64,000 bases of DNA from Ephemeroptericola cinctiostellae (GTDB lineage Bacteria; Pseudomonadota; Gammaproteobacteria; Burkholderiales; Burkholderiaceae), in NCBI RefSeq assembly GCF_003339525.1, contig NZ_CP031124.1, positions 1,054,001 through 1,118,000 on the forward strand. The letters run 5' to 3'. The position numbers were made by a program, and so were the translations under genes. The notes under the pieces were generated by a model that had not been told where the DNA came from, made no database searches, and saw nothing but the letters and a program-made list of their open reading frames with translations. Positions within the stretch are counted from its first letter, which is position 1. Each line of letters starts with the position of its first letter. Positions 54,576 to 63,514 of the stretch are shown here, piece by piece.

Positions 54576-56951
54576 ATGACTTTAAACAATCAAGATGTTG
54601 CAAAAGTTTTGCAAGACCGTATTATCACCCAAATCGCGCAGGATTTGCAGATTCGTGCTGAACAAGTCCGTGCCACGGTCGAATTGTTGAATGAAGGGGC
54701 AACCGTTCCTTTCATCGCCCGTTACCGTAAAGAGGTCACGCAAGGGTTGGACGATACGCAATTACGCAATTTAGACGAACGTTTAAGCTATTTGCGTGAG
54801 CTGGAAGACCGCCGTGCGACGATTGTTAAATCAATCGAGGAACAGGGTAAGCTCACTCCTGAGTTGGCAGCAGCCATCAATGGTGCAGCCACCAAGCAGT
54901 TGCTTGAGGATTTATATTTACCTTACAAACCAAAACGCCGCACCCGCGCGATGATTGCGCGTGAAGCGGGTTTAGAACCTTTGGCTTTGGCCTTGTTGGC
55001 GGAGCCAACACTGGATCCGCACATTGAAGCCGCCAAGTATTTGAACCTCAATATTGAAGTGCCGATTGCCGATGCCAAGGCTGCTTTGGATGGTGCGCGT
55101 GATATTTTGGCGGAAAATTTTGCTGAAAATGCAGAGCTGTTGGCCAATTTACGCAGTTATTTGAGCAAGGGTGGCATCGTTTATGCGGCTGTGGTTGCAG
55201 GTAAAGAGGCTGAAGGGCAAAAATTTCAAGATTATTTTGCATATGATGAAAGGCTGTCAAACATCCCTTCGCATCGCGCTTTGGCGATGTTCCGTGGGCG
55301 CAACGAGGGTGTGTTAACCGTGCGTTTGGGGTTGTCTGAGGAGCTTGAGGCCATCACGCCGCACCCATGTGAAACCGTGATTGCCCAGCAATTCAACATT
55401 GCCGACATGGGACGCGCTGCGGATGCTTTTTTGCTCAACTGTTGTCGTTGGGCTTGGCGTGTGAAATTGCAATTGCACCTTGAAACGGATCTGCTTGGTG
55501 ATTTGCGCGAAAGGGCTGAAGCAGAAGCGATCACTGTGTTTGGCAGTAATTTGCGTGATTTGTTGCTCGCCGCACCTGCGGGGCACAAAGCGATTTTAGG
55601 CCTCGATCCAGGCATTCGCACGGGCTGCAAAGTTGCGGTGATTGATTCGACCAGTAAATTGTTGGCAACCGATACGATTTACCCACACCAGCCACGCAAT
55701 GATTGGGATGGTTCATTGCACCGTCTTGCTGTGCTGTGCAAAATGCATGGTGTGCAATTGATCGCCATCGGCAATGGCACGGCCAGTCGTGAAACTGAAA
55801 AACTTGTGCTCGATGTGATGAAAGCACATCCTGAGCTTGGTTTGCAAAAAATTGTTGTTTCAGAAGCGGGTGCATCTGTGTATTCGGCCTCTGCATTGGC
55901 TGCGGCCGAGTTTCCAGACCTTGATGTGTCGATTCGTGGTGCGGTCTCGATTGCCCGTCGTTTGCAAGACCCACTGGCTGAGCTGGTCAAAATTGATCCA
56001 AAATCCATTGGTGTTGGCCAATACCAACACGATGTGAATCAGCGCGAGTTATTGCGTGGCCTGGATGCTGTGGTTGAAGATTGCGTGAATGCGGTCGGTG
56101 TGGATGTGAATACCGCATCCGCGCCGTTATTGGCTCGTATCTCAGGTTTGAACAGCATTTTGGCAAAAAATATTGTTGAATACCGTGATGCCAACGGTGC
56201 TTTCGCCAACCGCAAGGCCTTAAAAAATGTGCCACGTCTTGGTGAGAAAACGTTTGAACAGGCCGCAGGTTTCTTGCGCATTTCCAGCAGCACCCCAGAA
56301 GCCAATCCGCTGGATGCTTCATCGGTTCACCCTGAAGCGTATCCCGTGGTGGAAAAGATTTTGGCCAAAATCAAGCAAAGCATTCGCGATGTGATGGGTA
56401 AAAAAGAAGCCCTTAAAGGCATTTCCCCTACTGAGTTCACCGATGAAAAATTTGGTTTGCCCACGGTGATGGATATTTTCAATGAACTTGAAAAGCCTGG
56501 CCGCGATCCACGCGGCGAATTCAAAACGGCAACGTTCTCAGATGGTGTGGAAGACATCAAAGACCTCAAACAAGGCATGATTTTGGAAGGTGTGGTCACC
56601 AATGTGGCCGCTTTTGGCGCGTTCGTCGATATTGGTGTGCATCAAGATGGACTCGTGCATGTGTCGGCCTTGTCGACTAAATTTGTTCAAGACCCTCGTG
56701 AAGTGGTGAAAACGGGGCAGTTGGTCAAGGTCAAGGTCATGGAGGTTGATGTCCAACGCGGTCGAATTGGTTTGACCATGCGCTTGGATGATGAGGCCTT
56801 ACCGACGCGGAATGAACGCCATGCAACGGCTGCACCTGATCGTCGAAATGACCGTGGCAACTCACGCCCGCAGGGAGGGCAACGCGGTGGTCAATCTTCT
56901 GCGCCACCAAATACTGCATTTGCACAGGCATTTGCGAAGCTGAAAAAGTAA
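54576..56951 (+). CDS. tex: Tex family RNA-binding transcription accessory protein
   Basis: Tex is a conserved nucleic-acid-binding protein implicated in transcription and stress tolerance. The 791-residue protein has the helical N-domain ([20 protein letters not shown]) and a YqgF/RNase H-like domain ([20 protein letters not shown]). A helix-hairpin-helix ([19 protein letters not shown]) and a C-terminal S1 domain ([38 protein letters not shown]) follow. An Arg/Gly/Gln-rich tail adds ~40 residues. The gene is monocistronic with a terminator after it. Confidence 0.95.
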   Translation: MTLNNQDVAKVLQDRIITQIAQDLQIRAEQVRATVELLNEGATVPFIARYRKEVTQGLDDTQLRNLDERLSYLRELEDRRATIVKSIEEQGKLTPELAAAINGAATKQLLEDLYLPYKPKRRTRAMIAREAGLEPLALALLAEPTLDPHIEAAKYLNLNIEVPIADAKAALDGARDILAENFAENAELLANLRSYLSKGGIVYAAVVAGKEAEGQKFQDYFAYDERLSNIPSHRALAMFRGRNEGVLTVRLGLSEELEAITPHPCETVIAQQFNIADMGRAADAFLLNCCRWAWRVKLQLHLETDLLGDLRERAEAEAITVFGSNLRDLLLAAPAGHKAILGLDPGIRTGCKVAVIDSTSKLLATDTIYPHQPRNDWDGSLHRLAVLCKMHGVQLIAIGNGTASRETEKLVLDVMKAHPELGLQKIVVSEAGASVYSASALAAAEFPDLDVSIRGAVSIARRLQDPLAELVKIDPKSIGVGQYQHDVNQRELLRGLDAVVEDCVNAVGVDVNTASAPLLARISGLNSILAKNIVEYRDANGAFANRKALKNVPRLGEKTFEQAAGFLRISSSTPEANPLDASSVHPEAYPVVEKILAKIKQSIRDVMGKKEALKGISPTEFTDEKFGLPTVMDIFNELEKPGRDPRGEFKTATFSDGVEDIKDLKQGMILEGVVTNVAAFGAFVDIGVHQDGLVHVSALSTKFVQDPREVVKTGQLVKVKVMEVDVQRGRIGLTMRLDDEALPTRNERHATAAPDRRNDRGNSRPQGGQRGGQSSAPPNTAFAQAFAKLKK

Positions 56952-56964
56952 AGTGAAGTGAGGG

Positions 56965-56992
56965 ATGGGCATGCAGGGCATGCTCATTTTTT
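56965..56992 (+). terminator. Intrinsic terminator after tex
   Basis: ATGGGCATGC-AGG-GCATGCTCAT (one G-T pair) runs into six T's. Confidence 0.85.
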
Positions 56993-57151
56993 ATGTTCAA
57001 TTTTTCATGCCCAATCGATCGACACAAAAGTCTTGCTTAGAAATTAAAGCGAGGCATTTTTAGTCAAAATAAAAAGCATGTTGTATTGATGTTGGTTGAA
57101 TGTGGTGATGTTTTATTCGTTGTATCCACAGAAACATGTGCTATTGAATGG

Positions 57152-57184
57152 AATGGCATTCGAATGCCATTTGAACGTGTTCAA
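57152..57184. promoter_or_regulatory. Two adjacent palindromes, 20 bp and 14 bp
   Basis: AATGGCATTCGAATGCCATT (57152-57171) is a perfect 20-bp palindrome with no spacer. Directly beside it, TTGAAC-GT-GTTCAA spans 57171-57184. Such paired dyads are typical of operators or of strong cruciforms. The nearest gene is the FkbM methyltransferase 375 bases downstream; no promoter was recognised between 57000 and the palindromes. Confidence 0.45.
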
Positions 57185-57559
57185 CCGAAAGTATTCAAAG
57201 CCCACTGATGGTGTTTTTTATCATTTAATCTGCACAAAATAAGCGTAACCGTGCAAGCAGAGCATGAACTGATATCAATAAGTGGCATTTTTGGGCTGAC
57301 GCACTCATTTATTTTAAAAGGATGGGCTTTGCTTCAATCATTTACAAGTAGAATGCAGGCATTCAGTTGACATGCTTTGACTGTTTTCACGTGGTCGACA
57401 CGTGATCGACGCTTGATTTCAAATCAGACTTCTGCTCAATTTGTGCCATGATTTTTAGAGTGGCTGAAGTGAACAAACACGGTTGATTGGTGCAAAAAAT
57501 AGGCATGCGGAAAAGTCTTACACTTTATAATAAATGAATGATTTTTACTTGGAGAATAT
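57185..57559 (+). other. Long gene-free stretch upstream of the FkbM gene
   Basis: It includes an 11-bp tandem repeat (ACGTGGTCGAC at 57389 and ACGTGATCGAC at 57400), with an embedded inverted repeat TCACGTG...CACGTGA at 57387-57405. A TATAAT at 57526-57531 lies ~30 bases before the FkbM start but has no good -35. No ORF or RNA was recognised. Confidence 0.5.
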
Positions 57560-58294
57560 ATGCAAGTTGAACCCAATACAAATAGTATTTTGAAATTGTT
57601 AACCGCTTTATCTCCAAAGAATTGTGACACATTAAGTAAGGTTCGAGTGGGGTTGTCAGCGGATGGTGGTTATGTGCTGCCTGACGACTTTGATGGTGTT
57701 CAGGGGATGTTGTCGATCGGTGTGGGGCCTGATGTTAGCTTTGATCATGCGCTGGCACAAAAAGGGATTCCATCGTATCAATACGATCATACCGTTGAAA
57801 AAAATCCAATTGACCATGAGTTGTTCCATTTTCATAAACAAGGTTGGGCTGCTGAAACATCGGGTGATTTTGTGAGTTTGGCGGACATGCTTGAACACAA
57901 TAACTTGTCAGATAAAGACGATTTGATCCTTAAATTTGATGTCGAAGGGGCTGAGTGGGATGCATTTACATCCATTTCGGTTGAAACTTTGTCCAAGTTT
58001 CGTTTGATCGTGTGTGAGTTACATGATTTTACCCAACTATACGATGCCCATTTTTTTGCCAAAGTGCATGATGTCATCACCAAGTTGACACGCCATCACA
58101 CATGCGTTCATACGCATGCAAACAATTACGGTGGGATTTCTTTGCTGCATGGCATGGCCATGCCTCGGGTGATGGAGTTTAGTTTCATTCGAAATGACCG
58201 TGATGCTTTTAGTCCGAGTTTTGATCCCATTCCAGGGCCATTGGACATCCCAAATAATCCGAATGAACCAGACTATGTGTTGAGGTTGTTTTGA
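57560..58294 (+). CDS. FkbM-family methyltransferase
   Basis: This 244-residue SAM-dependent methyltransferase-like protein has VGLSADGGYVLPDDFDGVQG, MLSIGVGPDVSFDHALAQKG (SAM-binding region) and LILKFDVEGAEWDAFTSI, the FkbM hallmark. It ends NEPDYVLRLF. FkbM proteins typically O-methylate sugars, glycans or small molecules. It stands alone between long gene-free stretches, not in a polysaccharide or secondary metabolite cluster, so the substrate is unknown and horizontal acquisition is possible. TTGGAGAA lies upstream of the ATG. Confidence 0.85.
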   Translation: MQVEPNTNSILKLLTALSPKNCDTLSKVRVGLSADGGYVLPDDFDGVQGMLSIGVGPDVSFDHALAQKGIPSYQYDHTVEKNPIDHELFHFHKQGWAAETSGDFVSLADMLEHNNLSDKDDLILKFDVEGAEWDAFTSISVETLSKFRLIVCELHDFTQLYDAHFFAKVHDVITKLTRHHTCVHTHANNYGGISLLHGMAMPRVMEFSFIRNDRDAFSPSFDPIPGPLDIPNNPNEPDYVLRLF

Positions 58295-58419
58295 AATGGC
58301 AGGGTGTACCTGCTATCTAAATTTTTCAAACGTTTTCATTTTTTTGAGTTAAAGTTTTTTTAAGTTGAGGTTCTTTCTTGCTCCATGCCTTATACATTAC
58401 AGATGCTCTGGATCAAATC

Positions 58420-58455
58420 AAAAGCCCTTTCAATGCCATTGAAAGGGCTTTTTTT
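58420..58455. terminator. Terminator between FkbM and the merR-like gene
   Basis: AAAAGCCCTTTCAAT-GCC-ATTGAAAGGGC is followed by seven T's. The A-run on the left allows it to serve both strands. Confidence 0.9.
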
Positions 58456-58538
58456 ATGCAAGAAAGATTGTTGCGGCAAAGAAAAATGTATTGTGTGGTT
58501 AAATATTTTGAGCGGTATTTTGATTAATGAGCGACATG

Positions 58539-58967
58539 CTAACGTATGGTGTTTGTATCTGTTTGATTGATGTGTGCGATGATGGGGCAACATTCATTTT
58601 CGTCGCTGTGTTCACACTCATTGATCCAGCGTGTCAACGTCATTTCGACAAAATCCAAATGCCGCCGTGTCTCCTGAACTTGTGTCAAGCGCATTTGTGT
58701 CAATTCGCGTATGCGGTTTTTATCACTGGCTTGATCGGTGAGGGCGAGCAAGGCGGCGATGTCGGCGAGGGTGAAAGACAGTTGTTGTGCACTTTTGATG
58801 AAGTGGATGCGGGTGATGAGGGTGTCATCATAACGCGTGTAACCTTCGAGTGGTTTGGTGGGTTTGGGCAGGAGACCGCGAGATTGGTAGTAGCGGATGG
58901 TTTCAATGTGCACGCCAGCGGCTTTGGCGAGCTGACCAATGGTGAGGGTGGGGGCCGTGTTGTTCAT
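58539..58967 (-). CDS. MerR-family metal-sensing regulator
   Basis: This 142-residue protein has a MerR winged helix (TIGQLAKAAGVHIETIRYYQ, SRGLLPKPTKPLEGYTRYDD), a dimerisation helix, and a C-terminal metal loop with C118, C126 and C127 (INECEHSDENECCPII). CPII aligns with the metal-loop Cys of MerR, ZntR and CueR. The Cys at the start of the dimerisation helix (Cys82 in MerR) is absent, as in monovalent copper/silver sensors. It is divergent from a multicopper oxidase, with a mer-like operator between them. Copper or a similar soft metal is the most likely signal. Confidence 0.87.
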   Translation of the reverse strand: MNNTAPTLTIGQLAKAAGVHIETIRYYQSRGLLPKPTKPLEGYTRYDDTLITRIHFIKSAQQLSFTLADIAALLALTDQASDKNRIRELTQMRLTQVQETRRHLDFVEMTLTRWINECEHSDENECCPIIAHINQTDTNTIR

Positions 58968-58972
58968 TCTGC

Positions 58973-59004
58973 TTGACTCCGTAGTTAAGTACTGAGATTA
59001 CAGT
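58973..59004 (+). promoter_or_regulatory. MerR-type operator/promoter of the multicopper oxidase
   Basis: TTGACT (58973-58978) and TACAGT (58999-59004) are 20 bases apart, the stretched spacing typical of MerR-controlled promoters. A dyad, CTCCGTAG and GTACTGAG, lies between them. TTGACTCCGTA matches the start of the Tn501 mer promoter. It points toward the oxidase and sits 6 bases from the merR-like start, so it can also autoregulate. Confidence 0.65.
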
Positions 59005-59162
59005 GTACCTGTACTGCTGATGGGTGTTTATCTTTTTCATTGGCATGCTGTTTTATGCTGCATGCGGGTCTCATTTCCACGTGTGTTTGATGGGTATATT
59101 ATGGCCTGTTGTATTGGCTGGTATTGAATGTTGAATGGATGTGATGTTCTGAAAGGGAAATT

Positions 59163-60686
59163 ATGGATCGTCGTCAATTTTTAAGTCGAGGCGTGGGGTT
59201 GCTGGGGGTGGCTGTGATTCCTGTCGCCTGTGCCAAGGTGGGTTCAGACCATGGTATGCCTTCAATGCAGGGCATGAAAGGCATGGGAGGCATGGCAGAT
59301 CCTTCTGCTTTGGCGGCTTTGGACGTGCTGCCAACTGGGTTGGCAGTGCCCAGCTTGCCGTTATTGATCAATCAAAGCACCGATGTCAATCATTTTAAAG
59401 CGACGTTGACTGCTGCGCCGATGCAGCATGCGTTCATTGCAGGCAAGCCAACGACGGTGTGGGCGTATAACGGCAGCCCCACGCCGTTGTTGATTGAGTT
59501 GATTGAGGGCATGTCTGTGGAAATTGAGCTGATCAATCAATTGCCACAAGAAACAACCTTGCATTGGCATGGTTTACCCGTACCACCCGAGGAGGATGGT
59601 GGACCACAGGAAGCCGTACCGCCACAAGGGCGACGAACCTATCGTTTCGTTTTGCCTGAGGCGTGTGCGGGGACGTATTGGTTTCACCCTCATCCCCATG
59701 GCACAACGCATGAACAGGTGTTTCGTGGTTTGGCTGGCGCCATCATTGTTCGACCAAAACTGACGTCGAGTGATGCGTTGGGTGTTCTGCCTGAAACGCA
59801 TTTATTTGTGACCGATTTGAAGCTGAATGCCGATGGCAGCATCGCTGACAATGACATGAACGATGAGATGAATGGGCGTGAGGGGCAGTTTTTGTTGGTC
59901 AATGGTGCTTATCAGCCCGCAGTTTCACTGGCTCAAGCGACCCGCGTGCGATTGTGGAATGCGACCAATGCGAGGTTTTTGAATTTGCAATTGCAAGACA
60001 TGACAGGGCAGGCGGCGAAGTTGGTTCAAGTGGGCACGGATGGTGGTTTGTTGGCACAGGCGCAGCAGGCTCAAACCGTGTTGGTCAGCCCCGCAGAGCG
60101 AGTGGAATTATGTTTGTCATCGAAAGAGGCCGCAACCTTGAACCTGCATGCGCTGACATATTCACAAGGCAAAATGGGCATGGTGCAACCGACGCCCGCC
60201 CGCAAATTATTGGCGGTTCAATTGGCTGCAAGTGCCCTTGTGTTGCCCCAACGCTTACGTGACATCATGCCTTTGGGTGCCGCTGTACGCCAACAAAGGG
60301 TTCGGTTGAGTGAAACCATGAGCATGGCGGGGGGTATGCACAACATGAGTTTTTACATCAATGACAAACAATTTGACATGAGTCGCATTGACTTCACCAG
60401 CAAGGTCGGCGAAGTTGAGGAGTGGGTGATTGACAACACCTCGGACATGGATCACCCCGTGCACATTCATGGCGGGCAGTTTCAATTGCAGCGGCGTGAG
60501 TGGATTGATGCCAGTCGTGGTGCGCCAACTCAGTATGCATTGTCTTTAAAAGACACTGTGAATCTGAGGTCTGGCGAACGTGTGGTTTTTAAAATGATTC
60601 AACGGCATCAAGGCGTGCGCATGTTGCATTGTCATATCCTTGAGCATGAAGATGCTGGGATGATGGCCAATGTCAGTGTGGTTTAA
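59163..60686 (+). CDS. Multicopper oxidase (CueO/CopA-like laccase)
   Basis: The 507-residue periplasmic enzyme probably oxidises Cu(I) and phenolics. A Tat-like signal (MDRRQFLSRGVGLLGVAVIP) is followed by a Met-rich stretch (MPSMQGMKGMGGM). Three cupredoxin domains carry the copper motifs HWHG, HPHPHG, HPVHIHG and HCHILEHEDAGMM, all complete. The signal ends VACAK, so lipid attachment is also possible. It is divergently transcribed from a MerR regulator and followed by a terminator. Copper detoxification is the likely role, by family and context. Confidence 0.92.
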   Translation: MDRRQFLSRGVGLLGVAVIPVACAKVGSDHGMPSMQGMKGMGGMADPSALAALDVLPTGLAVPSLPLLINQSTDVNHFKATLTAAPMQHAFIAGKPTTVWAYNGSPTPLLIELIEGMSVEIELINQLPQETTLHWHGLPVPPEEDGGPQEAVPPQGRRTYRFVLPEACAGTYWFHPHPHGTTHEQVFRGLAGAIIVRPKLTSSDALGVLPETHLFVTDLKLNADGSIADNDMNDEMNGREGQFLLVNGAYQPAVSLAQATRVRLWNATNARFLNLQLQDMTGQAAKLVQVGTDGGLLAQAQQAQTVLVSPAERVELCLSSKEAATLNLHALTYSQGKMGMVQPTPARKLLAVQLAASALVLPQRLRDIMPLGAAVRQQRVRLSETMSMAGGMHNMSFYINDKQFDMSRIDFTSKVGEVEEWVIDNTSDMDHPVHIHGGQFQLQRREWIDASRGAPTQYALSLKDTVNLRSGERVVFKMIQRHQGVRMLHCHILEHEDAGMMANVSVV

Positions 60687-60738
60687 GTGGCTTTTTGAAA
60701 GTTTTTAAACATTTTATATTGCAGTTGAACGATGACAG

Positions 60739-60763
60739 AGTCCGCATTTTTGCGGACTTTTTT
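60739..60763 (+). terminator. Intrinsic terminator after the multicopper oxidase
   Basis: AGTCCGCA-TTTT-TGCGGACT is followed by T's. Confidence 0.88.
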
Positions 60764-60845
60764 GTTGGGGTACGTATTTATATTTCTGCATTGCAACATC
60801 GAAAGTTGTTTTCAATGCGGACGTTTTGCCTTATCATTTGCCCAC

Positions 60846-60867
60846 TTGCTTTACATTTGTAAAGCAA
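60846..60867. promoter_or_regulatory. Palindromic operator upstream of the polyol ABC operon
   Basis: TTGCTTTAC (60846-60854) and GTAAAGCAA (60859-60867) are perfect 9-base arms around ATTT. A possible promoter overlaps it: TTGCCT at 60826 and TTTACA at 60850, 18 apart. A TATAAA at 60887 is an alternative -10. Arms and spacing suit a dimeric sugar repressor or similar. No regulator gene lies in the window. Confidence 0.55.
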
Positions 60868-60953
60868 TAAGGCGGTGAAAGTGGCATATAAAAGCCATTA
60901 CGAGTCCAACTCGAACACATTAATCTAAATATATTCCTTTTAGGAGACATGAA

Positions 60954-62336
60954 ATGATACGTAAACTCAGTTTAGCTGTTGCAGTTGCTGGTTTGTTGGC
61001 GGCTTGTGGTGGCGAAAAAAAACCAGAAGCGGCACCAGCAAAAGCAGCTGAAGGTGCACCAGCTGCTGCAGCACCTGCTGCGGGTCAAACCACATTGACT
61101 GTAGCAACCGTCAACAATGGTGACATGGTGGTGATGCAAGAGTTGTCAAAAAAATTTGAAGCGGCCAATCCAGACATCAAATTGAACTGGGTTGTACTTG
61201 AAGAGGGCGTTCTCCGCCAAAAAGTCACAACGGACATTGCTGCCAAGGGTGGTCAATTTGACGTCATGACCATTGGCATGTATGAAGCACCGATTTGGGC
61301 AAAAAAAGGTTGGTTGACAGAAATGAAAGACCTTGGTGCAGGTTACGATGTGGATGATCTGATCAAGCCAATGCGCGATGGTTTGTCTGTTGATGGTAAA
61401 TTGTATGCGTTGCCATTCTATGGTGAAACATCAATGACTTACTACCGTAAAGATTTGATGGATGCCAAAGGTTTGAAAATGCCAGTCAAGCCAACTTGGG
61501 ATGACATTGAAAAATTTGCAGCAGCAATGAATGACAAAGAAAAAGGCATTTATGGCATTTGCTTGCGCGGTAAAGCAGGCTGGGGCGATAACATGGCTTT
61601 GGTGTCAACCATGGTCAATGCCAACGGTGGTCGTTGGTTTGACGAAAAATGGCAGCCGCAGTTGACCACGCCAGAGTGGAAAAAAACCATCACCCAATAC
61701 ATCAATTTGTTGACCAAATACGGCCCTCCAGGCGTGTCATCGAACAGCTTTAACGAAAGTTTGGCTTTGATGCAAGAAGGCAAATGTGGCATGTGGATTG
61801 ACGCTTCTGTAGCGGCAGGCATGTTGTATGATCCAAAAACATCAAAAGTGGCTGATAAAATTGCGTTTGCACCATCGCCTGTAGGCAGCTACGCCAATGC
61901 ATCAGGTTGGTTGTGGGCTTGGTCTTTGGCTGTGCCAGCCAGCTCAACCAAACAAGAAGCTGCGAAGAAATTCGTGACTTGGGCAACGTCTAAAGAGTAC
62001 ATCGCTGAAGTGGCGAAATCTAAAGGCAACTGGGGTGCGGTTCCTCCAGGCACGCGTAAATCAACTTACGCCAACCCTGAATACCAAAAAGCAGCACCAT
62101 TCGCCTCTTTCGTGATTGATGCGTTGAATAAAGTGGATCCTGCACATGCAACGGCTCAACCAGTACCTTATGTGGGTGTTCAGTATGTGGGCATTCCTGA
62201 GTTCCAAGCGATCGGTACACAAGTGGGTCAATCCATTTCAGGCGCATTGGCTGGCAAAATGTCAGTGGATGATGCTTTGAATGCAGGTAACGAAGCAGCG
62301 AAAAAAGCAGTTGAACAAGGCGGCTACTTGAAATAA
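60954..62336 (+). CDS. Polyol/sugar ABC transporter substrate-binding lipoprotein
   Basis: The 460-residue family 1 solute-binding protein has a lipoprotein signal (MIRKLSLAVAVAGLLAACGG, lipobox LAAC). An Ala/Pro/Lys-rich linker of ~25 residues follows, then the binding fold: FDVMTIGMYEAPIWAKKGWL, LYALPFYGETSMTYYRKDLM, GKCGMWIDASVAAGMLYD and GWLWAWSLAVPASSTKQEA. It resembles mannitol/sorbitol binding proteins (SmoE/MtlE). The start at 60954 follows TTTTAGGAGACATGAA-type context. Two permease genes follow; the ATPase is beyond the window. Confidence 0.88.
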   Translation: MIRKLSLAVAVAGLLAACGGEKKPEAAPAKAAEGAPAAAAPAAGQTTLTVATVNNGDMVVMQELSKKFEAANPDIKLNWVVLEEGVLRQKVTTDIAAKGGQFDVMTIGMYEAPIWAKKGWLTEMKDLGAGYDVDDLIKPMRDGLSVDGKLYALPFYGETSMTYYRKDLMDAKGLKMPVKPTWDDIEKFAAAMNDKEKGIYGICLRGKAGWGDNMALVSTMVNANGGRWFDEKWQPQLTTPEWKKTITQYINLLTKYGPPGVSSNSFNESLALMQEGKCGMWIDASVAAGMLYDPKTSKVADKIAFAPSPVGSYANASGWLWAWSLAVPASSTKQEAAKKFVTWATSKEYIAEVAKSKGNWGAVPPGTRKSTYANPEYQKAAPFASFVIDALNKVDPAHATAQPVPYVGVQYVGIPEFQAIGTQVGQSISGALAGKMSVDDALNAGNEAAKKAVEQGGYLK

Positions 62337-62352
62337 TCAATCGTCATCTCGA

Positions 62353-62385
62353 TGCAACCGTTCTCGCTTAGGCGAGGTGGTTGCA
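62353..62385 (+). other. Intra-operon stem-loop after the binding protein gene
   Basis: TGCAACC (62353-62359) pairs with GGTTGCA (62379-62385), and CTCGC (62363-62367) pairs with GCGAG (62372-62376). No T-run follows. A structure at this place often protects the 3' end of the highly expressed binding protein mRNA. Confidence 0.6.
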
Positions 62386-62526
62386 GGGAAATGCTGATGG
62401 TGAGGTGAATCGGGGGATCTAACTCACTTGATTGCTCAAGCAACAACAATTATCACGCACACAATTTAGTTGAATAAAAGCAAAAATCAATATGATAAGC
62501 TTTTTGACAACGCCCTTTAATGGTTC

Positions 62527-62585
62527 GAAGCGCGGTCACAAGTTTCTTTGTCTCCGGTAACCCAGTGCCGCGCTTCTCTTTTTAT
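62527..62585 (+). terminator. Terminator-like hairpin just before the first permease gene
   Basis: GAAGCGCGG (62527-62535) pairs with CCGCGCTTC (62568-62576), extended by CAC/GTG, and is followed by TCTTTTTAT. Located 16-75 bases before the permease start, it could reduce downstream expression relative to the binding protein. Confidence 0.5.
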
Positions 62586-62601
62586 AAGAAAGGAGAATGC
62601 C

Positions 62602-63504
62602 ATGTCAGCTTCAATCAGTACCTCAAGTTCAAAGAAAAGCAATCCCAAGTTGTTGCTTGCACAGCTCATGCTAACGCCAGCAGTGGCGATGCTGTTCATT
62701 TGGATGGTGGTGCCATTGGTGATGACGTTGTATTACTCTCTGCTCAATTTCAATCTGTTGAGCGCGGATACGACATCATTCGCATGGTTTAATAATTTTA
62801 AGTACCTCGTTAAAGACGCCGATTTTTGGGTCTCAATTTGGAACTCCATCTTGATGATTGGTACCGTGTTGCTGTTATCGGTGGTGCTGGGTTCACTGTT
62901 GGCGTGGTTGTATGATCAAGATTTCAAAGGTCGTAACATTGCCCGTTTGTTCGTGATTGCACCGTTTTTTGTCATGCCAACGGTGAGTGCATTGTTGTGG
63001 AAAAACATGATGTTTCATCCTGTGTACGGTGTTTTCGCAGCGATTTCACATTTCTTTGGTTTGCCTGCAATCGATTGGTTCAAAGACTATCCAATGCTGT
63101 CCATCATCATCATCATGACATGGGAGTGGATGCCTTTTGCCTTCTTGATTTTATTGACGTCGATTCAATCGGTGGATTCGGAGCAAAAAGAAGCAGCAAA
63201 GCTTGATGGTGCGAAACCTTGGCATATTTTCTGGTTCATCATCATCCCACATTTGAAACGTTCGATTTCTGTGGTGGTCATGATTGAAGCGATTTTCTTG
63301 TTGAGTGCATTTGCTGAAATTCACATCACCACGGGTGGTGGCCCAGGTAATGCAACGACCAACTTGACATATTTCGTTTTCTTGCGTGGTTTGGCTCAGT
63401 TTGACATTGGCTTGGCTTCAGCGGGTGGCGTGATTGCAGTGATTTTGGCCAACATCGTGTCGTTCTTCTTGATTCGCACGGCCTCTAAAAATTTAGAAGC
63501 TTAA
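62602..63504 (+). CDS. Polyol/sugar ABC transporter permease 1
   Basis: This 300-residue inner-membrane permease has six helices. LLAQLMLTPAVAMLFIWMVV marks the first. The EAA loop EQKEAAKLDGAKPWHIFWFI contacts the ATPase. ITTGGGPGNATTNLTYFVFL is typical of the MalF/SmoF type. The ATG at 62602 has AAGGAG upstream; the frame is open further upstream to 62548 but without a good ribosome site. It is probably paired with the next permease. Confidence 0.93.
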   Translation: MSASISTSSSKKSNPKLLLAQLMLTPAVAMLFIWMVVPLVMTLYYSLLNFNLLSADTTSFAWFNNFKYLVKDADFWVSIWNSILMIGTVLLLSVVLGSLLAWLYDQDFKGRNIARLFVIAPFFVMPTVSALLWKNMMFHPVYGVFAAISHFFGLPAIDWFKDYPMLSIIIIMTWEWMPFAFLILLTSIQSVDSEQKEAAKLDGAKPWHIFWFIIIPHLKRSISVVVMIEAIFLLSAFAEIHITTGGGPGNATTNLTYFVFLRGLAQFDIGLASAGGVIAVILANIVSFFLIRTASKNLEA

Positions 63505-63514
63505 GGAGCACACC

